Source: Streptomyces aureocirculatus (GTDB taxonomy: Bacteria > Actinomycetota > Actinomycetes > Streptomycetales > Streptomycetaceae). From it: DNA of 64,000 bases. The translations under genes were made by a program, and so were the position numbers. This document shows, in pieces, positions 43,798-53,354 of this stretch. The first letter of the stretch is position 1. Every line of letters starts with the position of its first letter. The stretch spans positions 124,001-188,000 of the forward strand of contig NZ_JOAP01000008.1 in the NCBI RefSeq assembly GCF_000720475.1, read 5' to 3'. The notes under the pieces were generated by a model that had not been told where the DNA came from, made no database searches, and worked only from the letters and a program-made list of their open reading frames with translations.

Positions 43798-43810
43798 TCA
43801 GCGGTTCCCG
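43748..43810. repeat. Three 23-bp direct repeats across the asd stop
   Basis: Units beginning with the palindrome CCGCTCAGCGG at 43748, 43771 and 43794, period 23, the last truncated. The third copy contains the asd stop codon, so the final codons of asd have been duplicated downstream twice. Possible terminator or slippage product. Confidence 0.75.
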
Positions 43811-44856
43811 AGCTCCCCCGCCACCAGCTCCGCGATCTGTGTGGTGTTGAGGGCGGCGCCCTTGCGCAAGTTGTCCCCGCACACGAAGAGTTCGAGGGCC
43901 GTCGGGTCGTCGAGGGCGCGGCGCAGCCGTCCGACCCAGGTGGGATCGGTGCCGGTGGCGTCGGCGGGCGTGGGGAACTCACCGGCGGCGGGGTCGTCGA
44001 AGAGCACGACGCCCGGCGCGGTCGCGAGGATCTCGCGGGCGTGGGCGACGGTCACCTCGTCCTCGAAGCGCGCGTGCACGGTCAGGGAGTGGGTGGTGAC
44101 GACGGGCACCCGTACGCAGGTGACGGCGACCCGCAGATCGGGCAGGCCGAGGATCTTGCGGGACTCGTCGCGGACCTTCATCTCCTCCGAGGACCAGCCG
44201 TCCTCGCGGAGCGCGCCGACCCAGGGCACCACGTTCAGCGCGACGGGCTCGGGGAAGGGCCCGGTGTCGTCGCCCACGGCCCGGCGCACATCGCCGGGGC
44301 CGGTGCCTAGCTCGGAGCCCGCGACCAGGCGCAGTTGGCGCCGCAGGGTGTCGATGCCGTCGCGTCCGGCCCCGCTGACCGCCTGGTACGAGGAGACGAT
44401 CAGTTCGCGCAGGCCGAACTCGGCGTGCAGGGCGCCGAGGGCCACGATCATCGACAGGGTCGTGCAGTTGGGGTTGGCGACGATGCCCCGCGGCCGCACC
44501 CGGGCGGCGTGCGGATTGACCTCGGGCACGACGAGCGGCACGTCCGGGTCCATCCGGAAGGCCGCGGAGTTGTCCACGACGACGACGCCGCGGGACGCGG
44601 CGATGGGCGCCCACTGCTCGGCGACGGCGACCGGGACGTCGAACATGGCGACGTCGACGCCGTCGAAGACGTCCTCGGTCAGCGCGAGGACCTCGACCTC
44701 GGCGCCGCGCACGGCCAGCTTGCGGCCGGCCGAACGCGGCGAGGCGACGAGTCGGATCTCGCCCCAGATGTCGGCGTGCTGCGACAGGATCTGGAGCATC
44801 ACCGTGCCGACGGCCCCGGTCGCTCCGACGACCGCGAGCGTCGGCTTGCGGTTCAT
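43798..44856 (-). CDS. asd: Aspartate-semialdehyde dehydrogenase
   Basis: 352 residues from ATG 44856, ATGA overlap with lysC. NADP fold [14 protein letters not shown] at the N-terminus, then [20 protein letters not shown], catalytic Cys in [21 protein letters not shown], and the substrate-binding [14 protein letters not shown]. Reduces aspartyl phosphate to the semialdehyde for lysine/DAP, threonine and methionine. Length and motifs are normal. Confidence 0.97.
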   Translation of the reverse strand: MNRKPTLAVVGATGAVGTVMLQILSQHADIWGEIRLVASPRSAGRKLAVRGAEVEVLALTEDVFDGVDVAMFDVPVAVAEQWAPIAASRGVVVVDNSAAFRMDPDVPLVVPEVNPHAARVRPRGIVANPNCTTLSMIVALGALHAEFGLRELIVSSYQAVSGAGRDGIDTLRRQLRLVAGSELGTGPGDVRRAVGDDTGPFPEPVALNVVPWVGALREDGWSSEEMKVRDESRKILGLPDLRVAVTCVRVPVVTTHSLTVHARFEDEVTVAHAREILATAPGVVLFDDPAAGEFPTPADATGTDPTWVGRLRRALDDPTALELFVCGDNLRKGAALNTTQIAELVAGELGNR

Positions 44857-45374
44857 CGCCCGGTGCCTCCATAGACCACGGCCTCGTCCGAGTCGGAGTC
44901 GAGCCCGAAGGCGGTGTGCACGGCCCGGACGGACTCGTTCACGTCGTCGGCGCGGGTGACGACGGAGATGCGGATCTCCGAGGTCGAGATCAGCTCGATG
45001 TTCACGCCCGCGTCGCTGAGCGCCTCGAAGAACGTCGCCGTGACACCGGGGTTGGTCTTCATGCCCGCGCCGACGAGGGAGATCTTCGCGATCTGGTCGT
45101 CGTAGCGCAGGGAGTCGAAGCCGACGCCGGCCTTGGTCTTCTCCAGGGCCTCGATGGCCTTGGGACCCTCGGTCTTCGGCAGCGTGAAGGAGATGTCGGT
45201 GAGCCCCGTGGAGGCGGCGGAGACGTTCTGTACGACCATGTCGATGTTGACCTGGGCGTCGGCGATGGCGCGGAAGATCGACGCGGCCTCGCCCGGCTTG
45301 TCCGGGACGCCCACGACCGTGATCTTGGCCTCGGACGTATCGTGTGCGACACCGGAGATGATGGCCTGCTCCAC
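44853..45374 (-). CDS. Aspartate kinase, predicted internal-start beta subunit
   Basis: An in-frame GTG at 45374 (residue 251 of LysC, reading [18 protein letters not shown]) is preceded by AAGGGG about 10 bases upstream. The resulting 173 residues would be the two ACT domains alone, as in Corynebacterium and Bacillus, where a beta subunit is made from a similar internal start. Not verifiable from sequence alone. Confidence 0.55.
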   Translation of the reverse strand: MEQAIISGVAHDTSEAKITVVGVPDKPGEAASIFRAIADAQVNIDMVVQNVSAASTGLTDISFTLPKTEGPKAIEALEKTKAGVGFDSLRYDDQIAKISLVGAGMKTNPGVTATFFEALSDAGVNIELISTSEIRISVVTRADDVNESVRAVHTAFGLDSDSDEAVVYGGTGR

Positions 45375-46124
45375 CTTGCGGTCCCCTTGCGGTTCGTTGC
45401 TGACCCACGTGCCCTGCAGTCCGCTGAAGGACGAGCGCACATGGATCGGGATGTTGTAACGGCGGGCGTACTCCACACAGCGGTGGAGCAGCACCTTGGA
45501 CCCGGAGCTGGCCAGCTCCAGCATGTCCTCGAACGAAATCCAGTCGATCTTCCGCGCCTTCTTCACGACGCGCGGGTCGGCGGTGAACACACCGTCGACG
45601 TCCGTGTAGATCTCGCAGACCTCCGCGTCGAGCGCGGCGGCGAGGGCCACGGCCGTGGTGTCGGAACCGCCACGGCCCAGCGTGGTGATGTTCTTGCCCT
45701 CCTGGCTGACGCCCTGGAACCCGGCGACGATGGCGATGTTGCCCTCGTCGATCGAGGTCCGGATGCGGCCGGGCGTGACATCGATGATGCGCGCTTTGTT
45801 GTGCACCGAGTCGGTGATGACACCGGCCTGGCTGCCGGTGAACGACTGGGCCGCGTGGCCCAGGTTCTTGATCGCCATGGCGAGGAGGGCCATGGAGATC
45901 CGCTCTCCGGCGGTCAGCAGCATGTCGAATTCGCGCCCGGCAGGGATCGGCGATACCTGCCCGGCGAGATCGATCAACTCATCCGTCGTGTCACCCATCG
46001 CCGACACCACGACGACCACTTGGTGGCCGTTCTTCTTGGCGTCGACGATCCGCTTGGCGACCCGCTTGATGCCCTCGGCATCGGCTACGGAGGAGCCTCC
46101 GTACTTCTGCACGACAAGGCCCAC
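44853..46124 (-). CDS. lysC: Aspartate kinase, alpha subunit
   Basis: 423 residues from GTG 46124, AGGAG 6 bases upstream. Kinase domain from [18 protein letters not shown] to about 250 ([48 protein letters not shown]); two ACT domains follow ([20 protein letters not shown] and [20 protein letters not shown]). Usual single-isoform actinobacterial aspartokinase under feedback by lysine plus threonine. Catalyses the first step of the pathway and overlaps asd. Confidence 0.97.
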   Translation of the reverse strand: MGLVVQKYGGSSVADAEGIKRVAKRIVDAKKNGHQVVVVVSAMGDTTDELIDLAGQVSPIPAGREFDMLLTAGERISMALLAMAIKNLGHAAQSFTGSQAGVITDSVHNKARIIDVTPGRIRTSIDEGNIAIVAGFQGVSQEGKNITTLGRGGSDTTAVALAAALDAEVCEIYTDVDGVFTADPRVVKKARKIDWISFEDMLELASSGSKVLLHRCVEYARRYNIPIHVRSSFSGLQGTWVSNEPQGDRKVEQAIISGVAHDTSEAKITVVGVPDKPGEAASIFRAIADAQVNIDMVVQNVSAASTGLTDISFTLPKTEGPKAIEALEKTKAGVGFDSLRYDDQIAKISLVGAGMKTNPGVTATFFEALSDAGVNIELISTSEIRISVVTRADDVNESVRAVHTAFGLDSDSDEAVVYGGTGR

Positions 46125-46262
46125 GTGCGCTCCTCGCTCGTTTGCGTCTCTTACCGCACTGCTGCGGTCGGCTCAGTCTAACGAGCGGCCGGGATCCACC
46201 CGGCGGGTATCACATCATGAGATGTCCCGCTCACTTGGTGATCGCCGGGCGGTCCGTACTCC

Positions 46263-46301
46263 GGCCGCTCCGCGAGGGCACATGCCCGCCGTGGAGCGGC
46301 C
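46263..46301 (-). terminator. Terminator hairpin between DUF5063 and lysC
   Basis: Nine-bp arms GGCCGCTCC (46263-46271) and GGAGCGGCC (46293-46301), with an inner GGGC-ACAT-GCCC. Lies just after the DUF5063 stop on its strand and 160 bases before lysC. Confidence 0.6.
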
Positions 46302-46345
46302 CACTCCGGAAAGTGGGGCGGGTCACAGCGCCCGGCCGGTGCGGT

Positions 46346-47026
46346 CTACTTCGCCTCGCCAAGGCCCAGCGGGCCCGCCAGCTCCTCCGCCATCACCTGG
46401 CCCGCGACCTCCGCGAGGGCGTCGTCGGAGAGGTCCTCGTCGGTGTCGAGGCCGTCCAGGTCCTCCAGGGGCTGGTTCAGGCGGACGTGGGCCACCAGGG
46501 ACTGCAGCGCGCGCAGGGACGCGGACGCGGTGGCGCCCCAGTTGGAGAAGTAGGAGAACTGCCACCACCACAGGGCTTCGGAGGTGCGGCCCGCGCGGTA
46601 GTGGGCGAGGCCGTGCCGCAGGTCGGTGACGACGTCGGTGAGGTCGTCGGAGATGCGGGAGGCGACCGGCGCCTTGCGGGGTTCGTAGGGGTCGAAGACC
46701 TCGTTGTAGACGTCGACCGGGTCGAGGAGGGCGGCGAGGCGCTCGCGGAGCTCGTCCACGTCGCCCTCCGGGCCGAGGTCCGGCTCGTACCGCTCGTCCG
46801 GGACGATGTCCTCGTGCGCGCCGAGACGGCCGCCGGCGAGGAGCAACTGGGAGACCTCCAGGAGAAGGAAGGGGACGGCCGAGTCCGGCTCGTCTCCGCG
46901 CGCGACTTCCGTGACCGCCACGATGAAGCTCTCGATCTGGTCGGAGATCTGGACCGCGAAGTCGTCCGGGTCCGGCGCGGCGGAGTGCAGGAGCGTGCTC
47001 TGGTGTGCTTCGGCTGACTTAGACAT
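46346..47026 (-). CDS. DUF5063-family protein
   Basis: 226 residues from ATG 47026, 8-base overlap with recR. Soluble, acidic, mostly helical; blocks such as [38 protein letters not shown] and [20 protein letters not shown] match the conserved Streptomyces family encoded after recR. Function unknown; constant position suggests a role with recombination or replication genes. Confidence 0.88.
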   Translation of the reverse strand: MSKSAEAHQSTLLHSAAPDPDDFAVQISDQIESFIVAVTEVARGDEPDSAVPFLLLEVSQLLLAGGRLGAHEDIVPDERYEPDLGPEGDVDELRERLAALLDPVDVYNEVFDPYEPRKAPVASRISDDLTDVVTDLRHGLAHYRAGRTSEALWWWQFSYFSNWGATASASLRALQSLVAHVRLNQPLEDLDGLDTDEDLSDDALAEVAGQVMAEELAGPLGLGEAK

Positions 47027-47618
47027 CTAGGAGTCGTCTCCCCTCGAAAGCGCGGCCCAGGGTGACCTCGTCCGCGTATTCCAGATCTCCCCCGACAGGG
47101 AGCCCGCTGGCCAGGCGGGTGACTTTCAGGCCCATGGGCTTGATCATGCGTGCGAGGTACGTCGCCGTGGCCTCGCCCTCCAGGTTCGGGTCGGTGGCCA
47201 GGATCAGCTCCGTGACCGTGCCGTCGGCGAGCCTGGCGAGGAGTTCCCTTATGCGCAGATCGTCGGGTCCCACGCCTTCGATCGGGCTGATGGCCCCGCC
47301 AAGGACGTGGTACCGGCCGCGGAACTCACGGGTCCGCTCGATCGCCACCACGTCCTTGGGCTCCTCCACCACGCAGATGACAGCGGGGTCGCGGCGCGGG
47401 TCGCGGCAGATGTTGCACAGCTCTTCCTGCGCGACGTTCCCGCAGGTCGCGCAGAAGCGGACCTTGTCCTTGACCTCAAGGAGGGCATGGGCGAGACGGC
47501 GTACGTCGGTGGGCTCGGTCTGGAGGATGTGGAAGGCGATCCGCTGCGCGCTCTTGGGACCGACGCCGGGCAGCCTGCCCAGTTCGTCGATGAGGTCCTG
47601 GACCACGCCTTCGTACAC
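47019..47618 (-). CDS. recR: Recombination mediator RecR
   Basis: 199 residues from GTG 47618 behind AGGAAGG. Helix-hairpin-helix ([20 protein letters not shown]), zinc finger CATC and CNIC at about 57-72, Toprim domain ([33 protein letters not shown]) and a Walker-like tail. Loads RecA at gaps with RecF/RecO. Length typical. Confidence 0.97.
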   Translation of the reverse strand: MYEGVVQDLIDELGRLPGVGPKSAQRIAFHILQTEPTDVRRLAHALLEVKDKVRFCATCGNVAQEELCNICRDPRRDPAVICVVEEPKDVVAIERTREFRGRYHVLGGAISPIEGVGPDDLRIRELLARLADGTVTELILATDPNLEGEATATYLARMIKPMGLKVTRLASGLPVGGDLEYADEVTLGRAFEGRRLLDV

Positions 47619-47755
47619 GGAGTGCCTTCCTGTTTCCGGTCGCCGTACCCGACTTCCGGATCTTCATTCTTCGGGGCTCAGGGAGCTTTTGTACGTACCG
47701 TAGTTGGCCGTCGGCCGACTTAGAAGGGAACCGCAGTGGCCAGGGCCGCGGCGCC

Positions 47756-48097
47756 CTAGAACGGCAGGCCGGGGATGCCGCCGCCGCCAAGGCCCTGGGC
47801 GAGCGGGCCGAGCTTCTGCTGCTGCAGCGCCTGGGCGTTCTCGTTCGCCGCCTGCACGGCCGCGACCACCAGGTCCGCGAGGGTCTCGGTGTCCTCGGGG
47901 TCGACCGCCTTCGGGTCGATCACGAGGCCGCGCAGCTCGCCGGAGCCGGTGACCGTCGCCTTGACGAGGCCGCCGCCGGCCTGTCCGTCGATCTCCGTGC
48001 GCGCGAGCTCCTCCTGCGCGGCGGCGAGGTCCTGCTGCATCTTCTGGGCCTGCTGCAGCAACTGCTGCATATTGGGCTGGCCACCACCGGGGATCAC
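47756..48097 (-). CDS. ybaB: YbaB/EbfC nucleoid-associated protein
   Basis: 113 residues from GTG 48097, AGGAG 6 bases upstream. Helical head rich in Gln ([20 protein letters not shown]), central beta sheet ([19 protein letters not shown]) and helical tail. Dimeric DNA-binding protein classically located before recR. 137 bases separate it from recR. Confidence 0.95.
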   Translation of the reverse strand: MIPGGGQPNMQQLLQQAQKMQQDLAAAQEELARTEIDGQAGGGLVKATVTGSGELRGLVIDPKAVDPEDTETLADLVVAAVQAANENAQALQQQKLGPLAQGLGGGGIPGLPF

Positions 48098-48406
48098 GAT
48101 CAGCTCCTGGTCGTCAGAGGGGTCGATAGGTCGGTTCGGATGGTCCGTATGGCGGGGTTTTCCCGTCTGTCACGAGCCTACGTGGTCAGGGGTGCACGCG
48201 CCCCAGCACTCCGGCCGCCACTCGTTCGGGTGAGATCTGCCGCGCGCCTATACCTGATCAAGCGCCCCTTCCAGGCGGAAAAGGCGCGAAAACTGCCGCA
48301 TAGCCACCCATTGGGCGGTAGGACTGGTGCCGCGCAAGGGCACGATCCACTACGTTGCGTCACTTATGCATGCAGAAGCTGCGTGCGGAAGCCGAGGGAG
48401 TGCCGG
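48098..48406. other. Divergent promoter region ybaB / SLATT gene
   Basis: 309 bases between two divergent starts with no gene. It must hold promoters in both directions; a TACGTT at about 48350 with nothing convincing as -35 is the best -10-like element toward the SLATT gene. Confidence 0.4.
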
Positions 48407-49174
48407 GTGAGCCACCACCAGCCGGAGATGCAGCCTGAGGGGGTGCCTCAGGAAGGGAGCGGCGCCGGTGACCGCACGCCGCCCGGGTCGCCGCCCGGGG
48501 ACCTGGCGGGGCGGGCGTTCCCCCTGGGCGACTGGGGCGAGCCCGCGGACCGGCTCGACGAGCTGTACCGCTGGGTGGAGCGCGGGGCCCTCGACACCGC
48601 CGCCTGGTACCTGCGCGACCGGGCCCGCAAGCGGCTTGGCGCCCGGCTGCTGCGGGGCGGGACCGCGCTCGGGGCCGTGGGGGCGGGGGTGCTTCCGCTG
48701 CTCGACCTCGCGGGCGGGGTCGCGGGCGCGGCTCCCTGGGGGTACGTGTCGCTGCTCGCCGGGGTGGCGTGCGCGGGGTGCGACCGGTTCTTCGGGCTCA
48801 CCTCCGGGTGGATGCGGGACATGGCCACCGCGCAGGCCGTGCAGCGGCGGCTCCAGGTGTTGCAGTTCGACTGGGCGTCGGAGAGTGTGCGGGAGGTGCT
48901 CGGGCCCACGGACGGGACTGCCAGTGAGGCGGCCGAGCGGTGCCTCGGGGTGTTGCGGCGGTTCTCCGAGGACGTGACGGAGCTCGTCCGGGCCGAGACG
49001 GCCGACTGGATGGTGGAGTTCCGGGCGGGGCCCGCGCCCCTGGTGATGCAGGGTGCCGTGCCCGGTGGGGGTTCCGGGCACCCCCGGGAGGGGGGACCGG
49101 GCCCGGGGCGGTTTCCGTTGCCGCCGGGGGCCCGGCCGAACATGCCTCGGCAGCGGCCGCCTGAGCCTCGGTAG
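48407..49174 (+). CDS. SLATT-domain membrane protein
   Basis: 255 residues from GTG 48407. Helix WVERGALDTAAWYLRDRARK followed by two hydrophobic segments (LGAVGAGVLPLLDLAGGVAG, VSLLAGVACAGCDRFF) and a long helix (ATAQAVQRRLQVLQFDWASE), the SLATT arrangement. SLATT proteins are often linked to nucleotide-signal effectors, but this one is a conserved neighbour of recR in Streptomyces. Tail low complexity. Confidence 0.83.
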   Translation: MSHHQPEMQPEGVPQEGSGAGDRTPPGSPPGDLAGRAFPLGDWGEPADRLDELYRWVERGALDTAAWYLRDRARKRLGARLLRGGTALGAVGAGVLPLLDLAGGVAGAAPWGYVSLLAGVACAGCDRFFGLTSGWMRDMATAQAVQRRLQVLQFDWASESVREVLGPTDGTASEAAERCLGVLRRFSEDVTELVRAETADWMVEFRAGPAPLVMQGAVPGGGSGHPREGGPGPGRFPLPPGARPNMPRQRPPEPR

Positions 49175-49201
49175 GCCTTGCGGGTGCGGGAGCGGCTGGG
49201 G

Positions 49202-49852
49202 CTAGCTATAGATGATCATGGAACCCTGGGCGAGGCTTCGTGTTGTGGCCGCGTGGAGGCCCAGCCAGACGTGGCGTTCGCGGGCGAAGGGGCTCGGGTC
49301 GTGGGGGGCCGGGGTCGCCGGTTCCTCCAGGGTGGTGGGGGCCTGGGGCGGGGCCGGGGGCAGCGGGGGGTTCGCCGGGTCTATGCCGATGGACGGGGCG
49401 ACGTACTCCAGCTCCCGCAGGAGGGCCTGGGACGAGCCGAGCGGCCCGCCGCCGGCGAGGAGCTCGTCGTTGGAGAGCGGCGCGGGGAAGTCCACGGGCA
49501 CGTACGCGCCCGCGTGGTCGTAGTGCCACACGAGGTGCGACTGCTGCGCGGTCGCGTCGAACATCTCCAGGAGCTGTTCGTAGTCGCCGCCGAGCGCGTC
49601 GACGGGCGTGACCTCAAGGCCGCAGATCTTCAGGAGATAGGCGCGGCGCAGGAAGTGCAGCGCGTCGTAGTCGAACCCCGCGACCGGGGCCACGTCGCCG
49701 GAGAGACCCGGCATGTAGGCGTACACGGGCACCGAGGGAAGTCCGGCCTCGCCGAGCGCCTTGTCGTACACGGCGAGTTCCTCGGCGAAGGGATTGTCGG
49801 CGCTGTGACACAGCACGTCGACGAGCGGGACCAGCCACAGGTCGCAGGCCAA
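49202..49852 (-). CDS. Conserved Streptomyces protein of unknown function
   Basis: 216 residues from TTG 49852 with AGGAG 8 bases upstream. Soluble; no catalytic motif recognised. Conserved-looking blocks: CDLWLVPLVDVLCHSADNPF, HFLRRAYLLKICGLEVTPVD, SHLVWHYDHAGAYVPVDFP. C-terminal part is a Pro-rich linker then ARERHVWLGLHAATTRSLAQ. Its upstream region holds four 12-bp repeats. Confidence 0.75.
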   Translation of the reverse strand: MACDLWLVPLVDVLCHSADNPFAEELAVYDKALGEAGLPSVPVYAYMPGLSGDVAPVAGFDYDALHFLRRAYLLKICGLEVTPVDALGGDYEQLLEMFDATAQQSHLVWHYDHAGAYVPVDFPAPLSNDELLAGGGPLGSSQALLRELEYVAPSIGIDPANPPLPPAPPQAPTTLEEPATPAPHDPSPFARERHVWLGLHAATTRSLAQGSMIIYS

Positions 49853-49881
49853 GAAATGCTCCTAGGGTCGGCTCGGTGAAG

Positions 49882-49928
49882 GGCTTCGTACATGGCTTCG
49901 TACAAGGCTTCGTACAAGGCTTCGTACG
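49882..49928. repeat. Four tandem 12-bp repeats upstream of the unknown gene
   Basis: GGCTTCGTACAA-type units at 49882, 49894, 49906 and 49918 (first ends AT, last incomplete). They lie in the 137 bases between the glycosyltransferase stop and the TTG start at 49852, starting 29 bases upstream, so they could be a repeated binding site or a slippage array. Confidence 0.8.
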
Positions 49929-49989
49929 CAGCTATCTGGCGTAGCTACCGTGCGTGTTGTTGCGGAAGCGTAGTGGCACCGGAACCCGC

Positions 49990-52440
49990 TCAGCCTCCCC
50001 CGTGCACGTCCCAGATCCACACCCCGTCTACCCACTTTGCGCGCTGTCCAAGGAGGTCGTCGACCGTCGTGCGCAACGCCGTGTCGGCGGGCTGCGGCGC
50101 GAGCACCAGGACGCCCGCGTTCCAGTACCGCAGGTCATCGCGGGCGGCACGGCGCCAGGCGTCGCTGAGCCGCACCGGGCGGCCGGAACTGCGGATGTCG
50201 CGCAGCAGGTCGGAGGTGTTGCGCGGCGACGCGCCGTAGATGCCGACGCGGTCCGGGCCCCAGGGCCCGTTGAAGTAGCCGCCGGGGAGCCGGAAGCCCA
50301 GGCCGGTGACGGCCTGCCAGTGCAGGGCCTCCGCGTTCGCGGGGTCGGGCAGCGGCACCGGTACGAGGGTCTCGCCCGCGGCCGTGTCGACGTACTCCTT
50401 CCAGGTGCCGTCCGCGATGAACGCGGGCACGTCGGCGCGGTCCACCGCCTTCAGGGGCAGCGGGACCAGGGGCAGCAGGGCGAGGGCGACGGCGGCGAGG
50501 CCCGCGTACCGCACGGGCGCGCCCCGCACCGGGCGGCCCTCGGTGCCCCGCGCCACGAGCCGCCCCACCGCCAGGGCGACGAGCATCCCGAGGGCGGGCG
50601 CGCACACCATCGCCACCCGTGACTCGATGACCGACTCGAACAGCGGCTTGTCGGAGAGCAGCGCCCAAGGACCCGAGAGGACCACGTCGGTCAGCGGAAT
50701 GCGGAACTTCGGCCCGAGGGACAGAAAGGCCGCGGCGAGGGCGGTGAACGCGAGGGCCTTCACCACCGCCCGCCGCCACAGCCACCCGACGATCAGGAAC
50801 GCCAGGACGACGAGCGGCCAGCCGTAGAAGGCGTTCTGCTCGGTGGGGTTCATGGACAGCGAGGCCGCGGTGTCCGCGTCGCCCGCCAGGGAGCGCTCGG
50901 AGAAGGAGAGCAGGGCGAGCGGGCTGTTGCCCGCATTGTCGCCGTGCAGCACGCTCTTGTAGCTCTGCGGCCCGAAGAACTGCCACCAGAGGGGAAAGGC
51001 GATCAGCGGCAGACAGACCGCGAGCGCGATACCGATCCCGCGTGCGAGGGGCCGCCACGCGGCGCGTGCGACATCGCGGCGCACCACCGCGTACGCCACC
51101 GTGAACAGCAGCATGCCCATCGCGGCGAGCAGCAGCGGCTCCTCGCCGAGGAAGATCTGGTAGGTCGCGAAGAGCCCGAGGACGACGCCGTCCCGCACGA
51201 CGCGCCGCCCCTCGCAGAGCCGCAGCGCCCTGTCGATGATCAGCGGAATCATGAAGAGGACGATGAAGTTCGGGTGGGCGTGCGCGTGGCTGATCATCGG
51301 CGGCGCGAACGCGGCGAGGGCCGCGCCGAGGGTGGCGGCGCCCCGGTGCGTCACGAGTCTGCGGGCGATCAGCCAGTACCAGGCGAAGGCGGTCGCGGCG
51401 AGGCCGAGGGTCATCGCCACGTTCAGGCTGACGGCGGGGCCGAGGGCCCAGGTGAGGGGTGCGAGGGGGACGGACAGGCCGAGCATGACCGTGTTGGCCA
51501 TGAGGTTCACGCCGTCGGGGGCGTTCTGCAGGTCCGTGAAGAGCGGGTTCTTCAGGTGGCCGATGTTGTGGGCGGTGACGTCGAAGAACCACTCCCACTG
51601 GTTCTGGTCCTGGAGGGAGTGCGGGAGGTAGCGGTGGTCCGGGGAGATCCAGCGGGCCGAGTACAGAACGGCGGCGAAGACCACGAAGAGGGCCAGGGCC
51701 AGGAGGTCGGCGCGGCGCAGGGCGCGGACGCGCAGGGCGGAGACCTCGGCGAGGACCCGGACGTAGTCGGTGGGCCTGACCTTGGAGCCCTCCTGGTGCG
51801 ACCAGCGCACCGGCACCTCCGCGACGGGCCAGCCCTGTCGCCGGAAGTGGTGCAGGATCTCGACGTCGATGCCCCAGCCGCTGAGCCGGGACGCGGCGAA
51901 CGCCGCTCGGGCACGGTCGCCGTCGAAGAGCTTGAAGCCGCACTGGGTGTCGCGGATTCCGGGGACGGCGACCGTGCGTATCAGGAAGTTGCCGCCGCGG
52001 CCGAGGAGCTCGCGCAGGCGGTGCTGGTGGACGTCTATGGTCGCGCCGGGCCGCGCGCGGGAGCCTACGGCCGCCGCGTTTCCGTCGGCGAGCGCCTTCT
52101 CCAGGGCGGGCAGCTCCTCGATGGGCGCGGCCAGGTCGGCGTCGGTGACCAGGACCCGGCGGCCGTAGGAGGCGAGGACGCCCCGGCGCAGGGCGTGCCC
52201 CTTGCCGCGGTTGCGGCCGCCGCGGATGAGCTGGACGCGCGGGTCGCGGGCGGCCGCCTCGGCGGCGATGTCGGCGGTGCGGTCGGTGGAGCCGTCGTCG
52301 ACGACGATCAGCTCCCACCGCGGGGACTCCGCGGTGGGGCCGCCGGGGTGGTCGAGGTAGGCGCGGATCGCGTCCAGGGTGGGGGCGAGGCGGCCTTCCT
52401 CGTTGTACGCGGGGATGACGACGGACAGATCGACGCTCAT
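49990..52440 (-). CDS. DPM1-like glycosyltransferase 2 fused to multispan membrane domain
   Basis: 816 residues from ATG 52440. Residues 1-240: GT2 domain (LSVVIPAYNEEGRLAPTLDA, VVDDGSTDRTADI, VTDADLAAPIEEL, DTQCGFKLFDGD, VEVPVRWSHQEGSKV). Residues 245-700: about a dozen membrane helices with a long loop after DHRYLPHSL and SHAHAHPNFIVLF. Likely a polyprenyl-phosphate sugar synthase joined to a membrane glycosyltransferase-like part. ATGA overlap with the GntR gene. Confidence 0.87.
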   Translation of the reverse strand: MSVDLSVVIPAYNEEGRLAPTLDAIRAYLDHPGGPTAESPRWELIVVDDGSTDRTADIAAEAAARDPRVQLIRGGRNRGKGHALRRGVLASYGRRVLVTDADLAAPIEELPALEKALADGNAAAVGSRARPGATIDVHQHRLRELLGRGGNFLIRTVAVPGIRDTQCGFKLFDGDRARAAFAASRLSGWGIDVEILHHFRRQGWPVAEVPVRWSHQEGSKVRPTDYVRVLAEVSALRVRALRRADLLALALFVVFAAVLYSARWISPDHRYLPHSLQDQNQWEWFFDVTAHNIGHLKNPLFTDLQNAPDGVNLMANTVMLGLSVPLAPLTWALGPAVSLNVAMTLGLAATAFAWYWLIARRLVTHRGAATLGAALAAFAPPMISHAHAHPNFIVLFMIPLIIDRALRLCEGRRVVRDGVVLGLFATYQIFLGEEPLLLAAMGMLLFTVAYAVVRRDVARAAWRPLARGIGIALAVCLPLIAFPLWWQFFGPQSYKSVLHGDNAGNSPLALLSFSERSLAGDADTAASLSMNPTEQNAFYGWPLVVLAFLIVGWLWRRAVVKALAFTALAAAFLSLGPKFRIPLTDVVLSGPWALLSDKPLFESVIESRVAMVCAPALGMLVALAVGRLVARGTEGRPVRGAPVRYAGLAAVALALLPLVPLPLKAVDRADVPAFIADGTWKEYVDTAAGETLVPVPLPDPANAEALHWQAVTGLGFRLPGGYFNGPWGPDRVGIYGASPRNTSDLLRDIRSSGRPVRLSDAWRRAARDDLRYWNAGVLVLAPQPADTALRTTVDDLLGQRAKWVDGVWIWDVHGGG

Positions 52441-53195
52441 GCGGAGGGTCCTGCGGGCCCTGCCGATCCCGCGGGCCCCGGGGGTCCCGCGGGCCTCACG
52501 GACCCTGCGGCGAGGGAGGCGACGAGGTCGAGCGAGTGGGCGTTGTACTCGTCGACGATGGTGTGCGCGTGCGCGGCGTCGCGCCGGGTCAGGGCGTCCA
52601 CCAGGTCCGTGTGCCGCGACCAGAGACGGCCGCGCAGGTCACCGCCGCGTTCGCTCTCGCGGCGCAGGTGGGGGACCGCGCAGACCCAGGACTGCACGCG
52701 CAGGCGGTGCAGGAAGTCCGAGAGGTAGGCGTTGCCGAACAGGGCGCTCAGCTCGCGCCAGAAGCGCAGGTCGTAGCCGATCAGGACGGTGAGGTCACCG
52801 GCCGCGGCGGCGCGGGCCGCCTCCTCGCCGCGGCGGCGTACGGAGACGAAGGCGGCGGCGGGCACCGCGTGGTGGGCGGAGGTGGTGGTCACGTCCCGGA
52901 AGATGGCGTCCGCGATGAGGCCGCGGGCCTGGAGCATGCCGCGGTAGTCGTCGAGGGTGTGCTCGTGCACGCGGAAGCCGCGGTGCTGTACGGAGTCCAG
53001 GAGGCCCTGCGCGGACAGGTTCACCAGGGCCTCGCGGACCGGGGTGGCCGAGACGCCGTACTGGTCGGCTATCTCCTTCACCGTGAACTCCTGGCCCGGC
53101 ACGAGGCGGCCCGCGAGGATCTCGTCGCGCAGGGCGTCGGCGATCTGCTGGCGCAGGGTGCTGCGGATGACGGCCGGGCCGTCGGGTCCGGGCAT
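52437..53195 (-). CDS. GntR-family (FadR/FCD) transcriptional regulator
   Basis: 252 residues from ATG 53195, GGGGGAGG about 9 bases upstream. wHTH at about 10-75 (LRQQIADALRDEILAGRLVP, FTVKEIADQYGVSATPVREA), then a helical FCD-type domain with metal-ligand-like histidines (RHTDLVDALTRRDAAHAHTI). The tail is a Gly/Pro/Ala run. Coupled to the glycosyltransferase, which it probably controls. Confidence 0.9.
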   Translation of the reverse strand: MPGPDGPAVIRSTLRQQIADALRDEILAGRLVPGQEFTVKEIADQYGVSATPVREALVNLSAQGLLDSVQHRGFRVHEHTLDDYRGMLQARGLIADAIFRDVTTTSAHHAVPAAAFVSVRRRGEEAARAAAAGDLTVLIGYDLRFWRELSALFGNAYLSDFLHRLRVQSWVCAVPHLRRESERGGDLRGRLWSRHTDLVDALTRRDAAHAHTIVDEYNAHSLDLVASLAAGSVRPAGPPGPAGSAGPAGPSA

Positions 53196-53276
53196 GGTGG
53201 TGGGCCTCCCCCAGGTCGCTTACGAGCACGTCAGACTACGCGGTCGGGGTTGCGGGCCCGAGTGACCGGGGTCACG

Positions 53277-53354
53277 GAACAGAGGCACCCGGGGGGCGAG
53301 TGCGGTCACGTGAAAGCGAGGGTCACCGCACCCGCCCCCCGGGTGCCTCTGTTC
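53277..53354 (-). terminator. Long bidirectional hairpin after the aminotransferase gene
   Basis: A 22-bp perfect stem: left arm 53277-53298 (GAACAGAGGCACCCGGGGGG and CG), right arm 53333-53354, with an inner GTGCGGT and ACCGCAC. The right arm overlaps the aminotransferase stop codon. Probably terminates that transcript. Confidence 0.8.

Noticed and set aside
48140..48406. Upstream extension of the SLATT protein
   Set aside because: No conserved content and it would cover the ybaB promoter; GTG 48407 fits better.
50944..52728. Open frame of 594 codons on the plus strand
   Set aside because: Shadow of the GT2 and GntR genes.
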